41,029 bases of DNA from Deltaproteobacteria bacterium (GTDB lineage Bacteria; Desulfobacterota; Desulfomonilia; UBA1062), in NCBI GenBank assembly GCA_011372875.1, contig DSAD01000257.1, forward strand, positions 1 to 41,029. Direction: 5' to 3'. A program made the translations under genes and the position numbers. The notes beneath the pieces were generated by a model that was not told the origin of the DNA, searched no databases, and saw nothing but the letters and a program-made list of their open reading frames with translations. Positions 8,975 to 18,244 of this stretch are shown piece after piece. The first letter of the stretch is position 1. Each line of letters begins with the position of its first letter.

Positions 8975-9818
8975 ACCTTTCCCCCGTCAATCCTGTTGTG
9001 GGTATGTACCGGTACCCGACATGCCGCTTTATGCGGTCCATTGCATTACATAAATGATCCGTGTCTTTAAATACGCCAAAGACCGATGAACCACTTCCTG
9101 ACATAAGAACCCCCAGTGCCCCGGCGTTATGCAACTCTTCTTTGATCAATCCAAGTTCGGGGCAAATACCAAACGCTGCAGTTTCAAGATCGTTCTCTAA
9201 CCACTGCTCCGGCGATATTATATCATTTCCTATATCGTGTATTGTAAATCTATCTTTTTCAGGAGTCAATGGAGACTTTAGTGCTGAATACACTTTTGCC
9301 GTGGAAATGCTAAACGGCGGCACTACCAGAAGATATGCCCTTTCTTCAAGGGATACCTCCTTAACGATCTCATCACCCCTGGAACCCATCAGAGCGGGTC
9401 GACCGAGAACGAAAAAAGGGCAATCTGCGCCGATCCTGCCTGCCATTGTCATCAGGTAATCCCTGGAAAGGCCGGCATGATAAAGGTCGTTCATTCCCAT
9501 CAGGACACTGGTTGCATCGCTGCTTCCTCCACCCAGGCCGGCCCCTACCGGGATCCTTTTGTCCACCTCAATGCTTATGCCCGAATCGATCCCGGTGCTT
9601 TTAAAAAAAAGGCTGGCTGCCTTGTAGACAAGATTATCACCATCCGCACAGTCGCATCCTGGCGCATTGACAGCAATCCCGTGATCAGTTGCCTCAAGCA
9701 GGATCTCGTCAAACAGGGAAAGGGGAACCATAATGGTTCTCAATTCATGGTACCCGTCCATTCTCTTATGGAGGACCTTGAGATAAATGTTTATCTTTGC
9801 CGGGGCGTGCACCTTCAT
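8955..9818 (-). CDS. ispE: 4-diphosphocytidyl-2-C-methyl-D-erythritol kinase
   Basis: MKVHAPAKINIYLKVLHKRMDGYHEL and GHMP motif RIPVGAGLGGGSSDA. Confidence 0.95.
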   Translation of the reverse strand: MKVHAPAKINIYLKVLHKRMDGYHELRTIMVPLSLFDEILLEATDHGIAVNAPGCDCADGDNLVYKAASLFFKSTGIDSGISIEVDKRIPVGAGLGGGSSDATSVLMGMNDLYHAGLSRDYLMTMAGRIGADCPFFVLGRPALMGSRGDEIVKEVSLEERAYLLVVPPFSISTAKVYSALKSPLTPEKDRFTIHDIGNDIISPEQWLENDLETAAFGICPELGLIKEELHNAGALGVLMSGSGSSVFGVFKDTDHLCNAMDRIKRHVGYRYIPTTGLTGERYGDNRS

Positions 9819-11302
9819 TGAGCGTCGACAGCAATGTACATGGGTCTCGAGTCTCTGTGAACGAGCATCAATACAGCCTGGCCTTTCCTGACACCCTTCA
9901 TGGCTTTGAGATATTCCTCGATATTATCGACCCTGCTTCCTCCTGCCTCCTTGATGATATCCATCTTCTCCAACCTGCTCTTTGCGGCGCTTCCATTCGG
10001 ATCGATATCTATCACGAGAATGCCTCCTGCGTCTTCAAGGTTGAACTGTCTTTTTACATCAGGGGTCAGATCTTTCAGAACAATCCCGAACCTGTCTTTG
10101 ATCTCTTCCGACTCATCGGGGATCTGTCCAAGACTTGCTATATTTTCCTCGATACGCTTCTTCAGTCTCGTCTCAAGAGAAAGCTTTCTGGATTCCCGCC
10201 AGACTACTATTTCCACCTTTGAATCGGGCTTCAGGCTTCCGATATACCGGGTGAGCCCGTGTGGATCATCAATGTCTTGTGAATTGATCCTGAGAATAAT
10301 ATCACCCGGTTTCACCCCTGCCCTGTCCGCAGGGTCACCTGAATAGATCATGGTCACCATGGCCCCTGCAGGATTATCCAGACCGACTGCGCGGGCTATC
10401 TCCGGGGTAACCTCCTGAATGGCTACACCAAGCCATCCCCTGGTCACCTCGCCTTTGTCTTTGAGTTCAGGCAGTATATCCTTGACCATATTGATGGGAA
10501 TGGCAAAACCTATGCCATTTCCCGAAGAGACAATTGCTGTATTGATACCGACAACCTGTCCGTCCATGTTCATGAGGGGCCCGCCGGAATTCCCAGGATT
10601 AATGGCTGCGTCTGTCTGGATAAAGCTGTCGTATGGCCCGGCACCGATCACCCTGGCCTTTGCCGATACGATACCCTGCGTCAGTGTATGCCCGAAACCG
10701 AAGGGATTGCCTATGGCAAATACCCAGTCCCCTATCTCAAGCATATCCGAATCACCGAGCACGGATACGGGAAAATCCTTTCTATCCGATTCTATCTTGA
10801 TCAGCGCAATATCCGTATTATCATCTTTTCCGACAAGAGCGGCTTTATATTCCTCGTTATCCGACAGGGAAACAAAGATCTCATCGGCCTCCCTGATGAC
10901 ATGGTTGTTGGTAAGAACATACCCGTCACGGGAAATGATAAATCCTGACCCCAGACTCTTCTGTTTCAGGTCCTTCTCGGGAAGTTTGTCGAAGAATTTC
11001 TGAAAGAATTCATTGAACCAGTCATTCTCACCTCCCGGCCCTTCGAAATGTCTGTAGAGTTCTCTTGCCGGGATCTTATTCGCGGTCCTGACATTCACAA
11101 CCGTGGGAGAGGTGGATTTGGCCAGAGTGCTCAGAGAGGGCATGACAACATGCACGGTGGAGGTGCTTGCGCCGTCTCTCCAGAAAGGCAGAGCCTCGCT
11201 GTGTGGGGAAAGACTCAAGGATGTCGAGATAAACATCCCGACAAGTGCCGAACACACAGCAACCATAACAAGCAAGCCTACCAAGGAAATCTTCCTTTTC
11301 AT
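9815..11302 (-). CDS. Periplasmic serine protease of the Do/HtrA family with two PDZ domains
   Basis: Signal/TM N-terminus, LGSGFIISRDGYVLTNNHVI, TDIALIKI, AAINPGNSGGPLMNMDGQVVGINTAI, then two PDZ-like regions. Confidence 0.94.
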   Translation of the reverse strand: MKRKISLVGLLVMVAVCSALVGMFISTSLSLSPHSEALPFWRDGASTSTVHVVMPSLSTLAKSTSPTVVNVRTANKIPARELYRHFEGPGGENDWFNEFFQKFFDKLPEKDLKQKSLGSGFIISRDGYVLTNNHVIREADEIFVSLSDNEEYKAALVGKDDNTDIALIKIESDRKDFPVSVLGDSDMLEIGDWVFAIGNPFGFGHTLTQGIVSAKARVIGAGPYDSFIQTDAAINPGNSGGPLMNMDGQVVGINTAIVSSGNGIGFAIPINMVKDILPELKDKGEVTRGWLGVAIQEVTPEIARAVGLDNPAGAMVTMIYSGDPADRAGVKPGDIILRINSQDIDDPHGLTRYIGSLKPDSKVEIVVWRESRKLSLETRLKKRIEENIASLGQIPDESEEIKDRFGIVLKDLTPDVKRQFNLEDAGGILVIDIDPNGSAAKSRLEKMDIIKEAGGSRVDNIEEYLKAMKGVRKGQAVLMLVHRDSRPMYIAVDAQ

Positions 11303-11682
11303 TCCTCACCTCTTTCTGCTTCGACATAGCAGATTCTCAATTCATAAAGGAAACCTTCGATCAGTCTCTCCTCTTCAGGACTCAGATTACCCCTGGTCTT
11401 GGTCTGAAGCAGCGACAGGATATCGATATTCTGCCTGGCCAGATCGAGATCTCTGCTGATCCGACCGGTCTCGGGATCAGGCACGGCGCCTAAACTGATC
11501 ATGGCAGCAGAAGCAAAACTCATGATCAGGGTAGAGAAATCTATCTTCAACTCATCCTTGTGCACAAGAATATCTTCGCTTGTTCCGGGATTATCCTTAT
11601 GCATGCTTGATGAACCGGGGTAATCCTGATTGGTTTCACCTCTTTTATCGCTAAAGGTATATCCTTTAATTTCGTCACCCAT
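11299..11682 (-). CDS. DUF1844 domain-containing protein
   Basis: IDFSTLIMSFASAAMISLGAVPDPETGRISRDLDLARQNIDILSLLQTKTRGNLSPEEERLIEGFLYELRICYVE. Start at internal Met MGDEIKGYTF (8-nt overlap with the upstream gene). Confidence 0.85.
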   Translation of the reverse strand: MGDEIKGYTFSDKRGETNQDYPGSSSMHKDNPGTSEDILVHKDELKIDFSTLIMSFASAAMISLGAVPDPETGRISRDLDLARQNIDILSLLQTKTRGNLSPEEERLIEGFLYELRICYVEAERGEE

Positions 11683-12823
11683 ACTGTAATCCGCTGATAT
11701 TATGTATTGGAAATATCTCATCTTTTATAAAGGATATCTTTGAGTCAAGGTATCTATTCACATCCTTCTTCAATAGGGGTGCTATACTGTAGGGTGAATC
11801 CCGAAGCTCTTCCACACTGTTTCCATGACCTGTCACTGCACCGCCTACAAGACCGAGGTAGGGATCGTAAGGCTGCAGACCGTTGAGCTCCGCCCATGCA
11901 AGGGTCCAGCCTCGAACCACGTCGGGAACACTATATCCGCCACCGCCCAGGGCAAGAAGCTTGGGGCAACTTGCCCGGATCTCTGCTATCACTTCACAGT
12001 AACCATTATTCGTCATCCTCATATTGGTCAGAGGATCCTTCTTCAAGGTATCGAGCCCGATCTGCGCAACAACGCACTGGGGTTTGTATGCTTTGGCCAG
12101 GGGTGTATAGATCTCCTTGAAGACTTTTATATATGCCTCGTCATCGGTATATTCCGACAGGGGGACATTGACCGTATACCCCAGGCCCTTTCCTGAGCCC
12201 ATCTCGCTTTCGAACCCGCCCCAGGGATACAGGGTTTCCCCGCTCTGATGAAACGATATAAAAAGCACATCATCCCTTTCATAAAAGGCATCCTGAACAC
12301 CATTGCCGTGATGCGCATCGATGTCAACATAGAGAATCCTTTCATATCCGCTGTTCAATAAACGCTGGATGGCTATAACGATATCATTGATATAACAGAA
12401 CCCTTCGGCATGTCCGCGACCTCCGTGATGAAGCCCGCCTACCGGACTGAAGACCACATCCGCCTTGCCGCTTGAGATGAGATGCGCACACTGGAGTGTC
12501 GCGCCTAAGACCAGCAGAGAAAATTCATAAACGCCTTTGAACACGGGATTGTCGGATGTACCAAGACCATATCCAAGCATGGTGAAATCGAAAGAACCTT
12601 TGTCGGCAGCCTTAAGGGCTTCAATGTACTCTTTCGAATGATACTCGAGCAATGCATCTTCGCTGGCCGGTTCCGGCTCGATAATGGAAATCCAGGGCCT
12701 ATCGAAAAGGCCGTACCGATAGCATAATTCATATACCATGGTCGCCTTATAGGGCTTGAACGGATGTTGATCTCCCAAGCTGTAGGTATCATATTTGGGC
12801 GTATACATGAAAACTGAATTCAC
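11675..12823 (-). CDS. Histone deacetylase / AcuC-like family protein
   Basis: SPVGGLHHGGRGHAEGFCYINDIVIAI and RILYVDIDAHHGNGVQDAFYERDDVLFISFHQSG. GTG start with AAGGAG upstream. Confidence 0.92.
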   Translation of the reverse strand: MNSVFMYTPKYDTYSLGDQHPFKPYKATMVYELCYRYGLFDRPWISIIEPEPASEDALLEYHSKEYIEALKAADKGSFDFTMLGYGLGTSDNPVFKGVYEFSLLVLGATLQCAHLISSGKADVVFSPVGGLHHGGRGHAEGFCYINDIVIAIQRLLNSGYERILYVDIDAHHGNGVQDAFYERDDVLFISFHQSGETLYPWGGFESEMGSGKGLGYTVNVPLSEYTDDEAYIKVFKEIYTPLAKAYKPQCVVAQIGLDTLKKDPLTNMRMTNNGYCEVIAEIRASCPKLLALGGGGYSVPDVVRGWTLAWAELNGLQPYDPYLGLVGGAVTGHGNSVEELRDSPYSIAPLLKKDVNRYLDSKISFIKDEIFPIHNISGLQYG

Positions 12824-13035
12824 CCCTGGCTCCTTCTATGCTTGATATTGAATCTCTCAAAAACAGTACTATATCAAAAGATAGAACGACAAAGAAGACT
12901 AATCTTCATATGTAATCACGCAACCCCCACTAAATAACAGCCGACCTGACGGGATATTGATAAATGTTTATCTTCAAACCCTTTTCCTCCGATAAAGTTA
13001 GCATCTACAGACACCAATACGAACAGGGAGCAAAG

Positions 13036-13131
13036 ATGATTCCACTCGACATTTCCACATACCAGGCTGTAAACCATTTGAGTCTTCAAGAAACCTCAGC
13101 ATGGGCCGCTGTTGGAAAGCGGGACAACTGA
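13036..13131 (+). CDS. Unannotated 31-aa small ORF immediately upstream of, and 1 nt overlapping, the response regulator
   Basis: Purine-rich gggagcaaag before ATG 13036; MIPLDISTYQAVNHLSLQETSAWAAVGKRDN, stop TGA overlaps the next ATG (TGATG). Confidence 0.4.
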   Translation: MIPLDISTYQAVNHLSLQETSAWAAVGKRDN

Positions 13132-13730
13132 TGAAGATCCTGATTGCCGAAGACTCTGCGACAACAAGGGTAATCCTCGAAGAGCTTCTTGAAGAATGGG
13201 GCTACACATTTATTTCAGCAACTAACGGCAATGAAGCCCTTGAAGTCCTGAGTTCCGATGACGCACCGAATCTTGCGATACTGGACTGGATTATGCCCGG
13301 CATTGAAGGCATTGATGTATGCAGGCAGATTCGCAGAAAGAAAAAGGCCTTTCCCCTGTATTTTATCCTCCTGACGGCAAAGGTGAAAAATGAGGAGATA
13401 ATCGAAGGGCTCGAGGCAGGCGCTGACGATTATATTATAAAGCCGTTTGAAAAAGGTGAACTCAGGGCACGCATCAAGGCAGGGCAGAGGGTTGTAGGGC
13501 TTCAGCTGGAACTCGCCAAACGCATAAAAGAACTTCAGGCCGCACAGACTCATATCAAGACACTTCAGGGCATAATACCTATCTGCGCTCACTGTCATAA
13601 GATCAGGGATGACCAGGAGATCTGGCAGAAGATCGAGGCATACATCGAAAAACACTCGGGTGCCAGATTCAGCCATGGCATATGCCCCGAATGTGTAAAG
13701 AAATACTATCCGGAACTAAGGACCAGCTGA
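13131..13730 (+). CDS. Response regulator with C-terminal double-CxxC module
   Basis: MKILIAEDSATTRVILEELLEEWGY...LAILDWIMPGIEGIDVC...ADDYIIKPFEKGEL receiver; C-terminus CAHCHKIRDDQEIWQKIEAYIEKHSGARFSHGICPECVKKYYPEL. Confidence 0.9.
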   Translation: MKILIAEDSATTRVILEELLEEWGYTFISATNGNEALEVLSSDDAPNLAILDWIMPGIEGIDVCRQIRRKKKAFPLYFILLTAKVKNEEIIEGLEAGADDYIIKPFEKGELRARIKAGQRVVGLQLELAKRIKELQAAQTHIKTLQGIIPICAHCHKIRDDQEIWQKIEAYIEKHSGARFSHGICPECVKKYYPELRTS

Positions 13731-14067
13731 GATAGTTGCCGGCACATAATCGTTAATGAAATACCTCGCCGCAAGCTTTAGAGGTATCAACGACTCTTTT
13801 TTCTCTTCCCCCCTCACCTTTATTCTCTCCCCCTCATGCAAGGACTAAGATGCACGCTGCAAGCTTACGGGGTAAAAGCTAATCAATCTGTGGCAGGACA
13901 CCCCCCCTGGCGTAGAAATCGCTGCATCCCGCATGACCTCAATGCCGGACAGGGAAACCTTCTCTATCATAATACACTGTACTGACACTACTCAAGAAAC
14001 AAAGTGGATAGACTGAACGCCCCTTGATATGATATCATGTTTCAACATCCATGAAAGGAGATGCTTC

Positions 14068-14310
14068 ATGAATCATGGGTTTGACATTTTAAACAATCTC
14101 ATTGTACTGGAAAACGGTAAACTTACGGTATTGCGATCCATCGAGGACATCGAGACCCTTCTTGAAAAACTGACAAAGATACAGGATACCTTCCGCGAAA
14201 AACATACTCCGAAAGGAAACAAGGTAAAGGGTGATATCGATTATCTGATCCGGCTGATCACAAACATGGCATCTTTTGTATATGAAAGTGAACTGTACAA
14301 GGAACATTAA
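14068..14310 (+). CDS. Small uncharacterised protein
   Basis: MNHGFDILNNLIVLENGKLTVLRSIEDIETLLEKLTKIQDTFREKHTPKG...; ATG 14068 preceded by AAAGGAG. Confidence 0.7.
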   Translation: MNHGFDILNNLIVLENGKLTVLRSIEDIETLLEKLTKIQDTFREKHTPKGNKVKGDIDYLIRLITNMASFVYESELYKEH

Positions 14311-14325
14311 AAAAGGACGATATAA

Positions 14326-14724
14326 ATGAACGGCAAAGGCATTTCCATGATCACGTCACAGAAGGCACCTGCTGCCACCGGCCCTTATTCTCAGGCCGTT
14401 ACAGCTGGCGATTTCCTTTTTGTATCCGGGCAGATCCCCCTTAATCCCGCAAGTGCAACGATTATCTCAGGAGGAATAAAAGAGCAGACGTCACAGGCAC
14501 TTCAGAATATCCAGGCAATACTTGAGCAGGCCGGGGCAGGTTTTGACCGGGTAGTGAAAGTGGAAATATTTCTCAAAAACATGAATGACTTTTCAGCCAT
14601 GAATGACGTCTATGCATCATTCTTTTCCCGCCACGAAATGCCTGCGAGAAGCGCCGTCGAGGTCTCAAGACTCCCCAGAGATGTGTTGATCGAGATTTCC
14701 TGCATTGCATACCTGGGAAAATGA
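14326..14724 (+). CDS. ridA: RidA/YjgF/UK114 family reactive intermediate deaminase
   Basis: MITSQKAPAATGPYSQAVTAGDFLFVSGQIPLNPAS...RSAVEVSRLPRDVLIEISCIAYL. Start may be the internal Met (MITSQKAP). Confidence 0.94.
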   Translation: MNGKGISMITSQKAPAATGPYSQAVTAGDFLFVSGQIPLNPASATIISGGIKEQTSQALQNIQAILEQAGAGFDRVVKVEIFLKNMNDFSAMNDVYASFFSRHEMPARSAVEVSRLPRDVLIEISCIAYLGK

Positions 14725-14873
14725 GAGATAAAAATATCCTTAAAACACGACTGTACGTCAGACAGAAACCAGGGATATTTCAGGTAGCAAGGCAAAGATG
14801 CAATCTCTGATATTTTTACGCTGTGGTTTATCAATAATAATGTTACCATAGTGCGAGATCTTAATGGTGTATC

Positions 14874-15764
14874 ATGGGAAAGAATGAAAACGGCGGAGAG
14901 CTGAAATCATCCATATATGAATCATCGACACAAATCCTGTGGAACCTCCTTCTCATAACTTCAGGCAGCATCATCTGTGCGATTGCAGTAAATGCGATCC
15001 TCATACCGCAGAACTTTTTCAGCGCCGGGTTTACCGGCATTGCACTGTTTGCGCACTATCTCTTCCCTTCAATCCCGGTGGGCACGATATACCTGCTCCT
15101 GAATATCCCTATGTTCATAATCGGATGGTCTCTTGTGGGAAGACGCTTCTTTTATTACAGTATAGCCGGCATGGCAATCTTTACCTTTGCCCTCTATACG
15201 ATCAATCTAACCATTCCCATCCATGACAAGATCCTGTCTGCGCTGTTGGCCGGGATCGTAAACGGTGTAGGCAGCGGCATCGTTCTACGGTCCATGGGTT
15301 CTGCCGGTGGCACCGACATACTGTGCGTTATCCTGCAGAAGATCTTTTCCATAAAGGTGGGGACATCAACCCTGATTTTCAACGGAATACTCCTTGGTAT
15401 CGCAGGCATAACCATATCCATCGAAGGGGCACTGTATACCCTGGTCTTCCTCTATGTAAACACCCAGGTTTTGAACCTGGTTGTCCTGGGCCTGTCCAAA
15501 CGCAAGGCCGTGTTCATCATATCCGACAAATGGGAAAATATCTCTGAAGAGATCCTCAAGAAAGACAAAAGAGGAGTAACCATTATAGAGGGCATAGGGG
15601 GATACAGGAAGGAAAACAAACGGATCATCTACAGCATCATCGCATTTCAGGATCTTCCTGTGCTGAAAAAGATGATCTCCGATATCGACCCCGGGGCCTT
15701 TGTCGTTGTCATGGATACCCTGGAGGTAATGGGGGCACGAATAGGCAATCAGCCTCAGTGGTAA
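14874..15764 (+). CDS. YitT family membrane protein (DUF161 plus DUF2179)
   Basis: AINAILIPQNFFSAGFTGIALFAHYLF-type N-terminus, several TM helices, C-terminal KRGVTIIEGIGGY...DPGAFVVVMDTLEVMG. Confidence 0.88.
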   Translation: MGKNENGGELKSSIYESSTQILWNLLLITSGSIICAIAVNAILIPQNFFSAGFTGIALFAHYLFPSIPVGTIYLLLNIPMFIIGWSLVGRRFFYYSIAGMAIFTFALYTINLTIPIHDKILSALLAGIVNGVGSGIVLRSMGSAGGTDILCVILQKIFSIKVGTSTLIFNGILLGIAGITISIEGALYTLVFLYVNTQVLNLVVLGLSKRKAVFIISDKWENISEEILKKDKRGVTIIEGIGGYRKENKRIIYSIIAFQDLPVLKKMISDIDPGAFVVVMDTLEVMGARIGNQPQW

Positions 15765-15796
15765 GTGCCCGGCACCCCATGAATATTGACCGGGCG

Positions 15797-17161
15797 TTAT
15801 CGGTACATATTCTTTTCGCGCTCGACAACATCAACGATCTCGTTGATGATATTCGGCAGCTTCCTGGTTACCCGCTGCCAGGAAACTGTTCTCGGGGTCT
15901 CATAAAGCTCGGTGCGTATCTTCTGGGTTGTCTTCTCGATCACAGGAAGCAGGCCTGCATCGATGAACTCTTTGAATTCCTCATGGGCGCTGACATAAGA
16001 ACTGAAGCGATGTGTCATGAATGAAGGGGCAAGAAGAAGGTCTCCGGCAAAAAGGATGACATTTTTAAAGACATCGTCCACCATTGCCTCTTCCTTGTTA
16101 GTATCATAGATAAGGCCGTTGAATGCGGCATTGTCCGAGTACATCTTTATCAGGTCGTCCGCCACGCTCAGGTATGTCGTTGTAAGATCCCTGATGAAAT
16201 GTTCCGAGATAACAAGGCCCTCTTCTATGACCAGCGCGCTCAGAAGGGTGGTTACGATGTCGATACCCATCTTATAGAGCCCCTTGCTCTGATCATCGAC
16301 AGATACCGGCTGATGTTTGTGGTCAAAGGGCTCCTGGCTTATCTCGACCTGGGCGGAACTGGTTGCCTTCCGGTATACCTCAATAAGGGTAAAGATCTCA
16401 ACACCCCAGTTCGTGGCAAACTGCATACGTCTGAGGAGTTCGCCGTCAAAGATCACCTCACCGGAAAGCTGATAGTTGAACGTCAGAAGAAAATCCACCA
16501 GACGCAGAACCTTCTCTTCCTGCGTATCGGTGAACTTCCGCTTCAGGGCTATCAGCAGCGGGTCCAGAAGAAGCCTCTTTACCCTCCCGTAAAACTGCTG
16601 ATCCTTTATTCTTGCATAATAGGCCTTGCTGAACTGGTACCCCAGGACCTGAACCGGATAGAACAACCTGTTGAGCTGCGCAGAACTGAATGTCCTTATG
16701 TCGGCATCCACCAACCCGATAGTCTGGGCACCCATGGCCAGGGCAATACCGAAAGACATGAACATGTTCCTGCCCTTGCCCGGTTCCTCAAGTCCGAAAC
16801 CTGCATCCGAGAGGGCCTGATAAATCGATGTGAAACCCGGACCGTCATTGTGCTGAATCAGATAATTCTGCACCTTGTATTTGTTGAGAATGGTGGCAAG
16901 CTCACAGGCTTCATCAGTGCTTGCACGGTCAAGTCCGAAGATGATCTGCGAGAGATACGAGATCTCGCTGAGCTGGCTGACGATATTCTCGAAAACAGGT
17001 CGGTTGTCTGGGTCTGTGAACTCTGAAGCCAGCAGAGGGATAATCAGCACGGCCTTCTTCCATCTGGAATACTGCAGCAGTTCCTGTTCCATATTGGGAT
17101 TATCTTCATTCAAAAGATATAAGGTGCTGATTTTGGTGTGTTTCTGTGCGAAATTTGACAT
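15797..17161 (-). CDS. Glycosyltransferase resembling glucosyl-3-phosphoglycerate synthase (GT81-like)
   Basis: AVLIIPLLASEFTDPDNRPVFENIVSQL...IIFGLDRAS...HNDGPGFTSIYQAL...GKGRNMFMSFGIALAMGAQTIGLVDADIRTF...GEVIFDGELLRRMQFATNWGVEIFTLIEVYRK. Confidence 0.8.
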   Translation of the reverse strand: MSNFAQKHTKISTLYLLNEDNPNMEQELLQYSRWKKAVLIIPLLASEFTDPDNRPVFENIVSQLSEISYLSQIIFGLDRASTDEACELATILNKYKVQNYLIQHNDGPGFTSIYQALSDAGFGLEEPGKGRNMFMSFGIALAMGAQTIGLVDADIRTFSSAQLNRLFYPVQVLGYQFSKAYYARIKDQQFYGRVKRLLLDPLLIALKRKFTDTQEEKVLRLVDFLLTFNYQLSGEVIFDGELLRRMQFATNWGVEIFTLIEVYRKATSSAQVEISQEPFDHKHQPVSVDDQSKGLYKMGIDIVTTLLSALVIEEGLVISEHFIRDLTTTYLSVADDLIKMYSDNAAFNGLIYDTNKEEAMVDDVFKNVILFAGDLLLAPSFMTHRFSSYVSAHEEFKEFIDAGLLPVIEKTTQKIRTELYETPRTVSWQRVTRKLPNIINEIVDVVEREKNMYR

Positions 17162-17482
17162 TGTTTTCTCCTCCTTCTCTATCTACCGGCGACCCTGTCA
17201 TCATTAAACCGATATACGACATTATTTACCGGACCATATAATACAACCTGAAAGAACATCATTGTAAACCAGTGCCGCACCCATGGTCAATCGGATATAC
17301 AGGCGATAAAGCATCCACTTGATACTGTTATCTATTCTATTCTCCAGATATGATAAAATGTTCTGACAATATCATTGACAGAACCATACATGCCGCACAT
17401 TGATAGACACTGCATCAGTTCATCTTCGGGCAATTACAGGCTCACCGATCTGAGACGATCATCCTTGGCATGAATATCCGTG

Positions 17483-18244
17483 CTATGCGAGAAAACCGAA
17501 ATACCAGCTTATTATCTGCGCACCCCAGAGTACATACAGAAGCCCACCAAGTGCCAGAAACGGGCCAAAGGGAATTGCAGCCTGCATGGTTTTCTTCTGG
17601 ACAAACGCCCAGGGCAGGCCGAAAATCGTTCCGACAAGAGACCCCATGAATATAGTGAAAAGGACCCCTTCCCATCCGACAAATACACCTATCATGCCAA
17701 GCAGCTTGACATCACCACCGCCCATCCCCTGCTTACCTGTAAGGAAATAGTATCCGTAGATCACGGCGGTAAGAAGACCTGCACCGAGCGCAAGGCCCAA
17801 GAAGGCCTCCCGGTATGATACAGGGAGCCAATATACGAGTACAAGCCCGATAATGCCCCCTCCGACAGAAAGACCATCGGGTATTATCTGATAATCTATA
17901 TCAATAAAGGTGATGATCAGGAGAACACATGCCCAGAGATAATAGATACCGAATGTTATAGTCAGACCGAAGCGATAGAGCATGCCAAGGGCCAGCAGGG
18001 CACTGAGTGCTTCAACCAGCGGATACCTGGGCGATATCCTTTCCGCACAGCTCCTGCACCTGCCGCGCAGGAAGAGATAGCTCAGTATCGGTATGTTATC
18101 CCATGGCCTGATCTTGGTACCGCAGCCCGGACAGTGAGAACTCGGCCATACAACGGACTCTTCACGGGGAATCCGGTAAATGCATACATTCAGGAAACTC
18201 CCGATGAAAAGACCCAGGACTCCTGCGAAAACAGGCCATATCAC
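17483..18244 (-). CDS. pilD: Prepilin peptidase (A24 family)
   Basis: GLFIGSFLNVCIYRIPREESVVWPSSHCPGCGTKIRPWDNIPILSYLFLRGRCRSC, FIDIDYQIIPD, GKQGMGGGDVKLLGMIG. Confidence 0.95.
   Translation of the reverse strand: MIWPVFAGVLGLFIGSFLNVCIYRIPREESVVWPSSHCPGCGTKIRPWDNIPILSYLFLRGRCRSCAERISPRYPLVEALSALLALGMLYRFGLTITFGIYYLWACVLLIITFIDIDYQIIPDGLSVGGGIIGLVLVYWLPVSYREAFLGLALGAGLLTAVIYGYYFLTGKQGMGGGDVKLLGMIGVFVGWEGVLFTIFMGSLVGTIFGLPWAFVQKKTMQAAIPFGPFLALGGLLYVLWGAQIISWYFGFLA

Noticed and set aside
13900-13906. C7 homopolymer
   Set aside because: Intergenic, short and not linked with an ORF or promoter.
16199-17026. 275-aa plus-strand ORF
   Set aside because: Antisense to the GpgS-like gene; translation shows no family resemblance.
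17391-17474. 27-aa plus-strand ORF MPHIDRHCISSSSGNYRLTDLRRSSLA
   Set aside because: No convincing RBS and runs into the 3' end region of prepilin peptidase; no support beyond being open.
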